Shown: positions 8,767-16,874 of the stretch, in pieces
How the letters are laid out: each line of letters begins with the position of its first letter
Numbering within the stretch: position 1 is the first letter of the stretch
Translations under genes and position numbers: made by a program
DNA from: Granulosicoccus sp.
GTDB taxonomy: Bacteria; Pseudomonadota; Gammaproteobacteria; Granulosicoccales; Granulosicoccaceae
Assembly (NCBI GenBank): GCA_023301795.1
Contig: JALZVU010000166.1
Span: 1 to 41,030 of the forward strand
DNA length: 41,030 nt
Reading direction: 5' to 3'
The notes under the pieces: generated by a model
The model's input: the letters and a program-made list of their open reading frames with translations, nothing else
What the model was told of the DNA's origin: nothing
Databases searched by the model: none

Positions 8767-8874
8767 GTGGCTCCGTGCCTCAATACCACTTGGAGGAGGA
8801 ATAACGAAAGTCACCACACTTTCGATGGGGTGATTGTACTAAGGTTTACGGCTTCTACATGTGACACACCCACA

Positions 8875-10935
8875 ATGAACTCTCGCCCTGAGATCAGCAA
8901 TCAGCAGTCACTGGCTGATCATGTGCAGCGGTTGGGCAGAAAAGCCTTAATACAAGGCACTCGCGGGCTGGTAGTGATAAACGGCCAGCCCGAAAACTGG
9001 CTTGCCGATTTTTCTCGTCACTACAGTTTTTACCATTTGGATGCATCTTCTTCCACTGATAGAGCCGATCGTATCAATGCACTGCTTGGATCAGAAAGGC
9101 TGCGAGCAACCTTTCAGCTCGGATCAACTCCCGATTACGGCCTACTTGCGGCACTCGCTGGCACATTGCGAGCCGGTGGCATCCTGATTGTTGGCACGTC
9201 AGCTCTGCCTCAGAATGAGAAAAAGCACGAAAATGTACCGACTAGCCCTCCAACGGCTAACAGCTCAATACAAAGCCAATCAATCAGCTTTGCTTCGCGG
9301 CGGCTTATCCGCTTAGCAGATCGATGTGCCAAAATCTTCCCCAATCGAGCACTTTGCGCCGACATCGTTGATGAAAATACCGCATCTGATGGGCAAACGA
9401 GCACAGCTATTAAGCACGAGAGCTCGGTAACAGCCCCTGCAGTCAACAACGCTGCAGCAAGCGACACAAGATTTCATGGACAATATGCCAACCCTATTGC
9501 AAAGTCAGAACAAAACGCACTGTTCGCCAGAGCCTGTCAGCAGATAGCTCAGCACTCATCCCTCTGTCTCGTTATCAACGGGCGGCGTGGGCGCGGCAAG
9601 TCGACGCTACTGGCGCGCGTTGCAGAACACCTGCATCAACAGGGCGAGGATTTCGCGATTACCGCAATGCACGCCTCCGCGCTTTCAACCTACCGGCAAT
9701 ACGCAGATTGGCTCTCACAGCGCTACATCAGCCCTGAATCGGCTGAAATACTGCCTTCCGCTACAACCTTGTTTGTCGATGAAGCCGCCAGCTTTTCGCT
9801 GCAAAGGTTGCAATCCTATGCTGCCAACTACCAACGCCTGATAGTCTGTACCACAGTAGAAGGCTATGAGTCGTCGGGACGAGCATTCGATATAAGATTG
9901 CTCCCCGAACTGGCTCGAATCAAGACAAACCTGACGATGCTGGAACCCGCTGAACCCTGGCGATGGGTGAGTCCTGATCCCCTCGAAACATTCACCGATG
10001 AGTTATTGCTCACTAACCTGGCACGTTCGACAACTAAAGCGCCGTTGTCATCGTCTACTCAGACACCCGTTAGCCTGCAGGAACAATGCAATATTGTTGG
10101 CATCAGCCAACACGCGCTAGCCCACAATGAGATTTTACTGGCACAAGTTCAGGCATTGCTTGCAGCTACGCACTACCAGAGTAGTGCTAAAGATCTGGAG
10201 CATCTGCTAGATGCGCCTAGCTTGAGCCTGTGGGTGCAAGAACGTGAACAACAAGTAGTTGCCGTCTTGCTTATGGAATGCGAAGGCAACATCGATGAAG
10301 AGCTACATGAACCGATCCTTGAAAAAAAAAGACGCCTACCACATCAGCTACTACCACAACTGCTAGCGCAAACTGCGAACGAAGGCCACGCACTATCCAG
10401 AAACTATGCGCGCGTCTTGCGAATTGCAGTGCTCCCTGAGTTCAGACGGCAAGGCATTGGGTCTTTACTACTGAGTTCGGTAACAAAACAACACGACATC
10501 GACGCGATCGGTGCAAGTTTTGCGGCGGATGCCACTTCAATAGCTTTCTGGAACAGTCAGGGATTCACTGAATTTCACCGGGGCTATAGCGCCAACCCCC
10601 GAACAGGAAAACGCGCCGTTGCCATGTTAAAAGCTCTGGACGAAACAACTGGGGCCGTTCTAAGCAAGGCAGCCATCATTCATCAAGCCAACGAGGTGGC
10701 CCGCCAAAGTCATTACACAGATCACAGTTCTCAACCACTCGGCAGGCAGCTTTGTGACGAAGATATCGCTTTGCTCAACAGATTTGCTAATGGTCAGCGA
10801 AGCCAACATGACACCTACGATGCATTAGTTCGGCTTTCTAGGATAATTGATCTGCCTCTGATAAAAACTGAGATGCAATCCCGGCGCAGCTATGAACTCG
10901 AATTGCGCAAATGCGTAGAACTCTATTTGGTGTAA
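8875..10935 (+). CDS. tmcA: tRNA(Met) cytidine acetyltransferase TmcA
   Basis: TmcA acetylates C34, the wobble base of elongator tRNA(Met), using acetyl-CoA and ATP/GTP hydrolysis, to prevent misreading of AUA. The 686-residue product shows the family order: an N-terminal domain, an RNA-helicase-like module with Walker A GRRGRGKST (about residue 236), Walker B TLFVDEAAS (about 298) and TTVEGYESSGRAFDIRLL, then a GNAT domain with RIAVLPEFRRQGIG (about 516) and FAADATSIAFWNSQGF. The frame is open from a GTG at 8767, but the ATG at 8875 gives the family-like N-terminus. Two Ser/Thr/Ala-rich low-complexity inserts lie before the helicase module (about residues 119-140 and 175-205). A DUF6134-like gene follows 30 bases downstream. 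Confidence 0.93.
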   Translation: MNSRPEISNQQSLADHVQRLGRKALIQGTRGLVVINGQPENWLADFSRHYSFYHLDASSSTDRADRINALLGSERLRATFQLGSTPDYGLLAALAGTLRAGGILIVGTSALPQNEKKHENVPTSPPTANSSIQSQSISFASRRLIRLADRCAKIFPNRALCADIVDENTASDGQTSTAIKHESSVTAPAVNNAAASDTRFHGQYANPIAKSEQNALFARACQQIAQHSSLCLVINGRRGRGKSTLLARVAEHLHQQGEDFAITAMHASALSTYRQYADWLSQRYISPESAEILPSATTLFVDEAASFSLQRLQSYAANYQRLIVCTTVEGYESSGRAFDIRLLPELARIKTNLTMLEPAEPWRWVSPDPLETFTDELLLTNLARSTTKAPLSSSTQTPVSLQEQCNIVGISQHALAHNEILLAQVQALLAATHYQSSAKDLEHLLDAPSLSLWVQEREQQVVAVLLMECEGNIDEELHEPILEKKRRLPHQLLPQLLAQTANEGHALSRNYARVLRIAVLPEFRRQGIGSLLLSSVTKQHDIDAIGASFAADATSIAFWNSQGFTEFHRGYSANPRTGKRAVAMLKALDETTGAVLSKAAIIHQANEVARQSHYTDHSSQPLGRQLCDEDIALLNRFANGQRSQHDTYDALVRLSRIIDLPLIKTEMQSRRSYELELRKCVELYLV

Positions 10936-10965
10936 CACCTTTGACAGTAATAATGGAGTTCGAGT

Positions 10966-11676
10966 ATGTCTAGCCTGATCAGTGGTATGCGGTTTCCCTG
11001 TAAACGCTCACATAAGTGCCTGTGGGGTACGAAGACGCTTCTGCTAATCGCGCTTTTGTTGCCGGGGATAAGTGCTGCTGAAAATCCGATAACAAATCCA
11101 TTGCTCGGCTTAACGGCTGCGCAAATTGCGTCGGCCTATGACAAACCACAGGAATACATCATTACTCGAAACGGGAAGCGAATCGGCGTGCACCATCTAA
11201 GCTTCCGAACAGAGGACGACACGGTAGTAGTTAGCGTTGACTCGTCAATTACCGTAAGAATATTGAGAATACCGGTGTATCGTCTGTCCTACGTATCTGA
11301 GGAGGTATGGCGCGACAATACACTGATTTCAGTCGTTGCAACGACGACGGAGAATGGCGATAGCAATACCGTAGAGTTTGACATTACAACGGGCGGTCCA
11401 TCTGCTGCCGACACCCACTACGCCAGCAACCACTGGCACCCCGGCGTGCTCACGGGCGACACTGTATTCAACACGCTGACTGGCGAAAGCAGCAACATTA
11501 CGGTCACAGATTTAGGTGTTGAAGAAGTGTCGGTGTCAGGTTCTAAGCTGAATGCAACGCACTATCGATATGATGATGACATACAAGCCAACGTCTGGTA
11601 CGACACAGACGGCTTGTGGATGAAAATGAAATTTTCAGGCGAAGACGGCAGCCTCATTCAGTACTTGAGGCGCTGA
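10966..11676 (+). CDS. Secreted DUF6134-like protein
   Basis: The 236-residue product has a basic N-terminus and a hydrophobic stretch (residues 22-38, ending ISAA) that looks like a Sec signal peptide, so it is probably periplasmic. The mature part is rich in beta strands, with EYIITRNGKRIGVHHLSF, SVDSSITVRILRIPVYRLSY, the central ASNHWHPGVLTGDTVFNTLTG and the C-terminal YRYDDDIQANVWYDTDGLWMKMKF split across the end. This pattern fits DUF6134, a family without a firm function. GGAG stands 7 bases before the ATG. It follows tmcA by 30 bases and faces the DUF3833 gene of the sigma/ChrR module. From memory, DUF6134-type proteins are often near such clusters; that link is an inference. Confidence 0.65.
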   Translation: MSSLISGMRFPCKRSHKCLWGTKTLLLIALLLPGISAAENPITNPLLGLTAAQIASAYDKPQEYIITRNGKRIGVHHLSFRTEDDTVVVSVDSSITVRILRIPVYRLSYVSEEVWRDNTLISVVATTTENGDSNTVEFDITTGGPSAADTHYASNHWHPGVLTGDTVFNTLTGESSNITVTDLGVEEVSVSGSKLNATHYRYDDDIQANVWYDTDGLWMKMKFSGEDGSLIQYLRR

Positions 11677-11684
11677 TCGTATGC

Positions 11685-11727
11685 AAAAAGGCTGTCCGTC
11701 CATTGCTATTGTTTGGTCGGACAACCT
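11685..11727 (-). terminator. Hairpin between convergent DUF6134-like and DUF3833 genes
   Basis: AGGCTGTCCG (11689-11698) pairs with CGGACAACCT (11718-11727), 10 bp with one mismatch and a long loop. Reading the minus strand, the stem is followed by five T (complement of 11685-11689), which suits termination of the DUF3833 transcript; it may also act on the opposing gene. Confidence 0.55.
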
Positions 11728-11747
11728 GACTACAACGGCAGGGTTTA

Positions 11748-12353
11748 TTAGCGGCTGACCGACGCCAAATGTCTAGCAGGTATGTCGGTGCTCTGAACTA
11801 ATCCTTTCTCAGTGAGGACATCCACACACAGCTTGTCGCCATCGTGATGCAGGTACTGGGCAGACACGGTGCCTATGCGCAGCCCCCACTTGGATACCTG
11901 GGTGATGTTATGAAGACTACCGTCTGGCTGCAAGACCATAAGATCCTTCATATTCAGAGCCCACTCTTTGCCCTCTTCCACCTTGACCTTCATTGAATAT
12001 TTCATCGCAAGCGTGTTGCCTGTAATCTGGCCGGTTGCTGCTCCGATCAGGGATGGCGACTCAGCGCCAAAAGATCCGTCCACGCCGATAGAGATGCGCC
12101 AGACACGCTCTTCGAAAATACCATCAGAATAATACAACTTCTCATCCAGAACGAATTGCGAGTCGTCGTAATGACCGTAGAAGTCACCGCAGAAATGCCT
12201 GCGCGGCTTACCGAACCGGTCAGAAAACCATCCTGATGCTCTGGTGTGTCCGTGGAAAAACTCGGCAAAATTGAACACCTGCGCACTATCGGCCGCTATC
12301 GTGGTTTGCCTATTCTCGCTACTGGGCAATCTGTTTTTCAGCGACGCAACCAC
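11748..12353 (-). CDS. DUF3833 family protein
   Basis: The 201-residue product carries the DUF3833 pattern FNFAEFFHGHTRASGWFSDRFGK followed later by RHFCGDF, DEKLYYSDG and RVWRI (first 85 residues), and GNTLAMKYSM further on. The domain resembles a lipocalin-like beta barrel and has no proven activity; it is a common partner of Cfa-type methyltransferases and DUF1365. Many relatives are lipoproteins, but the GTG-started form here has no signal peptide or lipobox. The GTG at 12353 has AGAGGA 8 bases upstream. The frame stays open a further 29 codons to a TAG at 12443-12441 but offers no ordinary start codon. It lies 268 bases after the Cfa gene, so it may have its own promoter. Confidence 0.8.
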   Translation of the reverse strand: MVASLKNRLPSSENRQTTIAADSAQVFNFAEFFHGHTRASGWFSDRFGKPRRHFCGDFYGHYDDSQFVLDEKLYYSDGIFEERVWRISIGVDGSFGAESPSLIGAATGQITGNTLAMKYSMKVKVEEGKEWALNMKDLMVLQPDGSLHNITQVSKWGLRIGTVSAQYLHHDGDKLCVDVLTEKGLVQSTDIPARHLASVSR

Positions 12354-12452
12354 GTTAGCTATCCTCTGGTAAACCTGATTATTCAGGTTGTTATTAACTG
12401 ACGGACCGTACGAAGATTTCTCACTCCGCAGGGACTCTGCCTACTTAATACA

Positions 12453-12482
12453 AGCCTACGCGAGGACTTTCTCTATAGATCA
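12453..12482 (-). promoter_or_regulatory. Candidate ECF-type promoter for DUF3833 gene
   Basis: On the minus strand TGATCT is followed after 18 bases by TAGGCT, about 100 bases upstream of the DUF3833 start. The -35 element resembles the TGATCC of RpoE-type promoters in ChrR systems. The -10 match is weak, so this is tentative. Confidence 0.25.
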
Positions 12483-12621
12483 TGGGACTATTGGTCGCCC
12501 CAAGTGATGAGGATGGTGCTAAGGCCGCGGCGTAACATCCGAAGCTTGCTCAAACCGCATACGTGTTGCCTGATAGCGTCACAACGACACCAAGCAATGA
12601 ATGCGCCGCACGAGCAGGGCT

Positions 12622-13923
12622 TTAACGCTTAACCAACAGCAGTTGACCAACATCGGTGCGCTCAACATTGAATCCTGTTTCGCAATAGCTTAGATAGTAG
12701 CGCCACATGCGCATGAACCGATCGTCAAATCCCTGGGTCTGGACGTCACGACTAACCAGATCAAACCGGTCTCTCCAAACCTGAAGTGTGGTGGCGTAAC
12801 TCGAGCCAAACCAGCTGGTCTCTACGATGTCGAACCCCGCCTTATCAACCAGTTCGCGCAAATGTGTTTTGCTCGGTAACATCCCACCCGGAAAAATATA
12901 ACGCTGAATAAAATCTGGACTTGCTTTGTATTCATCAAACCGATCCTCTGCGATAGTGATGACCTGCAACACCGCAGTCCCACCACGCTCAAGCAGATCA
13001 CGCAGCTTGGAAAAATAGGTTTCCCAATACTGCTCGCCAACGGCTTCGAACATTTCGATCGATACGATGTGATCGTAGGTTCCTGTCACTTGCCGATAAT
13101 CCTGATGACGAAAAGCGGTAGAACCCAAGATCGGTAGACTTGCTGAGCCCGCTGGCGAATCGTCAGAAGCACCCTGTGAGGTGTCAGCTGGTTCTACATG
13201 ATGATGCTCTTGTGCATAGCGCAGCTGTTCATGGCTCAGGGAAATACCTTCCACGTGACACTGCGCCGTGGTAGCCAGCTTGTGCGCCATCGCCCCCCAT
13301 CCGCAACCGATCTCCAGAATCCGTGCACCGGGAGCAGGATCAAGAAAGCTGACAACCTGCTCAAGCTTGTTTTGCTGAGCCTGTTCCAGCGATTCATCAG
13401 AACGAAACAAAGCAGATGAATAGCTCATGCTTGGATCCAGCCATAGCTCGTAGAAGCTGTTGCCCAGATCGTAGTGAAACTCGATATTGCGGCGGCTTCC
13501 GCTGAGTGAGTTTCTGTTTAGCTGATGCCTTATGGAATTTGCGACTCTGGCATACCAGCTGCCAGTTGTGATAGCCGCCACCTCAGGTTCGTTATTCAAG
13601 ATCAATGTGAACAGATTGCGCAAGTTGTCAGCAGACCATTCTCCACGTAGATAACTTTCGGCAAAACCGTTTTCGCCATTCATCATCATTTGTCTGACAG
13701 GCTTGAAGCTGTGCAACGTGACGTGGGCATTTTCGGACAGATCGTCAGATTTTTCACCGTGTACCGTTGTGTGTCCATCGGGCCACGTAAAACGCAACTG
13801 ACCATGCTGTATACCGTCCAGCAAGTGATCAAAACGGCGCCCAATGAGACTTCCCAGAGCGTGCTGAAGCTTGTACCACGCAGGCGAGGTTGGACGTAAA
13901 GACTGGTTGTCTATTTCTGACAT
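12622..13923 (-). CDS. Cyclopropane-fatty-acid-synthase-like SAM methyltransferase
   Basis: The 433-residue protein belongs to the Cfa family, which methylates double bonds of phospholipid acyl chains using S-adenosylmethionine at the inner face of the membrane. Visible are HYDLGNSFYELWLDPSMSYS, the SAM-binding ILEIGCGWGAMAHKLA (about residues 200-215), and the C-terminal IQRYIFPGGMLPS with SWFGSSYATTLQVWRDRF, all characteristic of Cfa. An acidic, Ser/Ala-rich insert of about 25 residues (PADTSQGASDDSPAGSA) follows the SAM site and is unusual. The gene lies 28 bases after DUF1365 in the minus-strand operon. In Rhodobacter the equivalent gene in the RpoE/ChrR regulon works in furan fatty acid synthesis, so the product may be a methylated or furan acid rather than a cyclopropane acid. 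Confidence 0.88.
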   Translation of the reverse strand: MSEIDNQSLRPTSPAWYKLQHALGSLIGRRFDHLLDGIQHGQLRFTWPDGHTTVHGEKSDDLSENAHVTLHSFKPVRQMMMNGENGFAESYLRGEWSADNLRNLFTLILNNEPEVAAITTGSWYARVANSIRHQLNRNSLSGSRRNIEFHYDLGNSFYELWLDPSMSYSSALFRSDESLEQAQQNKLEQVVSFLDPAPGARILEIGCGWGAMAHKLATTAQCHVEGISLSHEQLRYAQEHHHVEPADTSQGASDDSPAGSASLPILGSTAFRHQDYRQVTGTYDHIVSIEMFEAVGEQYWETYFSKLRDLLERGGTAVLQVITIAEDRFDEYKASPDFIQRYIFPGGMLPSKTHLRELVDKAGFDIVETSWFGSSYATTLQVWRDRFDLVSRDVQTQGFDDRFMRMWRYYLSYCETGFNVERTDVGQLLLVKR

Positions 13924-13951
13924 GGATATGGTTATTGCTTTCTATGTTGCG

Positions 13952-14716
13952 TCAGGTGGAACGCTTGGGTTGATGCTTGAACCACGGTACGCCTTTAAGC
14001 CACAGCTTTAATGCTTCCCAATGGATACCGCCGACCACCTTGGCACCTAACAAGGGAATCCTGAAAAAAACCTTAAGTAACTGTGACGTACTGAACACGG
14101 TCTGATGAGCGACATAACTGGCAGTGATCACAAGACCTTGCGGATCTGAAGCGCGAATCACGACCACCTGCTTGTCACCGGGCACATTAAGACGGAACTC
14201 GTAGTGCATACCCATGTGCGCAAATGGCGATACAAACAACTCTTTGTCAGCAGCCTGGTTGATCCACACACCATCGTGACGCCCTACTTCATTGACCACT
14301 GGTAACACATACGTATGCCGCTCACCAAAGGTGTTGTGCACTTCGTGAATAACGGCATAGCACTGGTCTTGCTGATCGAAACAGTAAAACAGGCTCAATG
14401 GATTAAAGGCATGCCCCAACACTCTTGGATAACAGCTTAGAAAGGTGCGTGACGGCTTAGTGTGAATGCCAGATTCGCGCAAACTACGGCTAACGTAATC
14501 GCTCAAGGACTCGCCTTGGTCGTCACCAAAATCGCGATCGTAGAAACTCAGCAGATTAAAACGGTTGTGGGAGAACAGCCAAAAGCGCTGCGCTACCGCC
14601 GACACCTCAGACAAGTCCAGTAGCATGGAAAATACAGAGTATCGAAGTACGTGTACCTTCGGCCGCAGGCGTTTGTGATAGACCTGCCCGACATAAAGGC
14701 GGCTACGAAAGGTCAT
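13952..14716 (-). CDS. DUF1365 family protein
   Basis: The 254-residue product shows the DUF1365 pattern: an N-terminal LYVGQVYHKRLRPKVHVLRYSVF, then SLSDYVSR, the central LSCYPRVLGHAFNPLSLFYCFD, EVHNTFGERHTYVLP, and FVSPFAHMGMHYEFR. The family has no established enzymatic role but is almost always coupled to a Cfa-like methyltransferase and an FAD amine-oxidase-like protein. Its start overlaps the stop of the upstream FAD gene by 4 bases (ATGA-type), so translation is coupled. No membrane segment or signal peptide is evident. A role in modifying or presenting the lipid substrate is plausible but not shown here. Confidence 0.88.
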   Translation of the reverse strand: MTFRSRLYVGQVYHKRLRPKVHVLRYSVFSMLLDLSEVSAVAQRFWLFSHNRFNLLSFYDRDFGDDQGESLSDYVSRSLRESGIHTKPSRTFLSCYPRVLGHAFNPLSLFYCFDQQDQCYAVIHEVHNTFGERHTYVLPVVNEVGRHDGVWINQAADKELFVSPFAHMGMHYEFRLNVPGDKQVVVIRASDPQGLVITASYVAHQTVFSTSQLLKVFFRIPLLGAKVVGGIHWEALKLWLKGVPWFKHQPKRST

Positions 14717-16101
14717 GCAGCGGCCTCATAAGGATCCTTGTAATCAGCAAGGCGAGTAGATGGAACAACAATTCTGGGAGAGGGGTCTTCCAGGTCCCAA
14801 GGACGACTCAAGCCGCCCAATTGCTCGGCAACAGCGAGTCCGGACTGCACGGCATCTTCGTGAAAACCTGAGCCAAAATAGCTGCCACAAAACCATGTAC
14901 GTCTATTACCTTGTAGCGACCAGAGCTCTTGCTGTGCCCGCCAGGTCTCTGGCGTGAAAACCGGATGTTCGTACATTTGCGTGCGGTACGTCTCAGCCTT
15001 GGCAGGCAACGTGGAAGGGTTCAGCGTCACGACGTAGTTGGTTTGGCTTGTAATATTTTGCAGCAAATTCATCCAATAGCTAACCGATACCTGCGAAGGA
15101 TCATCACCAGCTCTCTCCACGTAATTCCAACTGCACCAGGCCCTGCGGCGTTTTGGCAGGTAGCTTTCGTCTGTGTGCAACACAGCCAGATTACGCTCGT
15201 ACTTGAAAGGCGACAACAACGCCTGCTCCTGCGCTGAAGGCTCATCAAGGCAGGCCAAGGCCTGATCGGCATGAGAAGCTAAAACAACGTGATCAGCATC
15301 GACTTGCCGCCCTTGACGATCAACAATACTGACGCCTTCTGCGTGTCGAGTGATTTTCATGACGTCAAAATCTGTCATGACTGATTGTGGACCAATGCTC
15401 TTTTCGACAGCGGCAACATACTGCTCGCTGCCTCCAGTGACAGTTCGCCACTGAGGCCTGTCAGTAATTTGCAGCAGCCCATGGTTACTGCAGAACCTGA
15501 TAAATGCAGCGGCCGGGTAATCGAGCATTTTATCCCTGGATGTGGACCAGATGGCAGCGCCAAAAGGCAGCAGATGATCTTGAATAAATTCCTGACTGTA
15601 TCGATGCTGATCGAGGAAAGCTCTTAAGGTCTGCTCGGAGTCCTCTGGAATCTGTTTAGGCGCTTGCCGATAGAAACGTAGCAAGTCAAGCAACATGCGC
15701 CAGAACCGCCGCTTGAACGGTAGTGTTGGCTGAGCCAAAAGGCCCAATGCTGGACCGCCAGCGTACTCGAATCCGCCATCATCGCGCGATACTGCAAATG
15801 ACATATCGCTCTTCTCAGTCTTCACCTGCAAGGCATCAAACCACCGCGTCAGGTTAGGGTAGCTGGGCTCGTTGTAGACGATGAACCCAGTATCAATCTT
15901 GAGCTCTGCATCACTATTTGCAAGTTCAGAACCGCCACCAGTGTGCGATTTTTGAACCGTGGCCGTATGCGCATGTCCGCCCAGTCTACTTTCCTTTTCC
16001 AGGAGCGTGACTTTGTGCGTCTTTGACAGCAGCCATGCGGCAGAAAGCCCAGCCGCGCCGCTGCCGACAACCGCAACATGCATTTTAACGTCGTGTACCA
16101 T
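14713..16101 (-). CDS. FAD-dependent amine-oxidase-like oxidoreductase
   Basis: The 462-residue product starts with a Rossmann dinucleotide site, AVVGSGAAGLSAAWLL (about residues 10-25), followed by LLEKESRLGGHAHT, the GG doublet typical of flavin amine oxidases and phytoene-desaturase-like enzymes. Further on are DTGFIVYNEPSYPNL, YLPKRRRAWCSWNY and the C-terminal WFCGSYFGSGFHEDAVQSGLAVAEQL that closes the FAD site. It is the first gene of the minus-strand DUF1365/Cfa operon and is divergent from the sigma factor gene with about 100 bases between. In RpoE/ChrR regulons the homologue is implicated in oxidising or desaturating acyl chains. ATG at 16083 (MHVAVVGSG) is an alternative and more family-like start. 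Confidence 0.87.
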   Translation of the reverse strand: MVHDVKMHVAVVGSGAAGLSAAWLLSKTHKVTLLEKESRLGGHAHTATVQKSHTGGGSELANSDAELKIDTGFIVYNEPSYPNLTRWFDALQVKTEKSDMSFAVSRDDGGFEYAGGPALGLLAQPTLPFKRRFWRMLLDLLRFYRQAPKQIPEDSEQTLRAFLDQHRYSQEFIQDHLLPFGAAIWSTSRDKMLDYPAAAFIRFCSNHGLLQITDRPQWRTVTGGSEQYVAAVEKSIGPQSVMTDFDVMKITRHAEGVSIVDRQGRQVDADHVVLASHADQALACLDEPSAQEQALLSPFKYERNLAVLHTDESYLPKRRRAWCSWNYVERAGDDPSQVSVSYWMNLLQNITSQTNYVVTLNPSTLPAKAETYRTQMYEHPVFTPETWRAQQELWSLQGNRRTWFCGSYFGSGFHEDAVQSGLAVAEQLGGLSRPWDLEDPSPRIVVPSTRLADYKDPYEAAA

Positions 16102-16167
16102 ACTGAAGAGTCTACTCTATAACCTGTGCATGTCGGTATACGCACAATTGTAATCGTGGATTCGGAA

Positions 16168-16197
16168 AGATCCGCCGAACCTCCATTCGCGTAACGT
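16168..16197 (+). promoter_or_regulatory. Candidate autoregulated ECF promoter of the sigma factor gene
   Basis: AGATCC (16168-16173) and TAACGT (16192-16197) are separated by 18 bases, resembling the TGATCC/TAAG-type elements of RpoE-ChrR promoters. Transcription would begin only a few bases from the ATG at 16206, implying a leaderless or nearly leaderless message; no Shine-Dalgarno is present. This is a visual match only. Confidence 0.35.
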
Positions 16198-16205
16198 TTA
16201 TTACA

Positions 16206-16868
16206 ATGAATACTCTAGTGGCAGAACCTGCAAAAAAGCGCGAAGGCGCACAGCCCGATAAAAAGACAGAGGCCTCCCTTGCTCTTCGTAAACGCATGGG
16301 TGATAACTTAGTCGCTATCGGCCTCCATCGCGATGAAGCAGCATTTGCCGATGTCTACAGCTACTACTCTGGGCGTGTTAAATCCTTCCTTATGGGCAAG
16401 GGCATGAACGATGAAATAGCTGAAGAGCTTACCCAAGAGATAATGCTGACGGTTTGGAGACGCAGCATCAGCTACGATCCGAAAAAGGCCGCTGCGAGCA
16501 CTTGGTTGTTCACTATCGCTCGAAACCGGCGAATCGACTATCTTCGCGGCAATTCACGGATTGAGGTAGAACTGGACGACGAAATGCTTGACGTCGAGAC
16601 CACTGAGAGCGATCCACAAGCAAAATTTGTCAGTGACGCTCAATCTGCAAAGCAACTCGAGCGAGCACTAGAAAAACTACCTCAGGAACAGCGACAGGTA
16701 ATGCACCTGTCCTACTTCAGAGGTCAGTCACATGGAGCAATTGCCAAGTGGCTGGATCTTCCAATCGGAACGGTTAAATCACGCATCCGATTGGCCATGC
16801 AGGCCGTAAGGTCAAGCTTACTTAGTGAGGATGAAAGCCTCCATGATAATTCAACAGAATCGAGTTAG
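16206..16868 (+). CDS. rpoE: ECF sigma factor, RpoE/ChrR type
   Basis: The 220-residue product has sigma region 2 (about residues 47-85, with VKSFLMGKGMNDEIAEEL and VWRRSISYDPKKA leading to WLFTIARNRRIDYLRG) and region 4 (about 157-203, LPQEQRQVMHLSYFRG then GTVKSRIRLAMQAVR). The wording AAASTWLFTIARNRRID and the ChrR neighbour place it in the singlet-oxygen type (ECF11-like). It directs RNA polymerase to stress genes once released from ChrR. The 30-residue basic N-terminal extension before MGDNL is not part of region 2, so ATG at 16296 is possible. The chrR gene follows 6 bases downstream, and the FAD/DUF1365/Cfa operon diverges upstream as a probable target. Confidence 0.9.
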   Translation: MNTLVAEPAKKREGAQPDKKTEASLALRKRMGDNLVAIGLHRDEAAFADVYSYYSGRVKSFLMGKGMNDEIAEELTQEIMLTVWRRSISYDPKKAAASTWLFTIARNRRIDYLRGNSRIEVELDDEMLDVETTESDPQAKFVSDAQSAKQLERALEKLPQEQRQVMHLSYFRGQSHGAIAKWLDLPIGTVKSRIRLAMQAVRSSLLSEDESLHDNSTESS

Positions 16869-16874
16869 TCTCCA

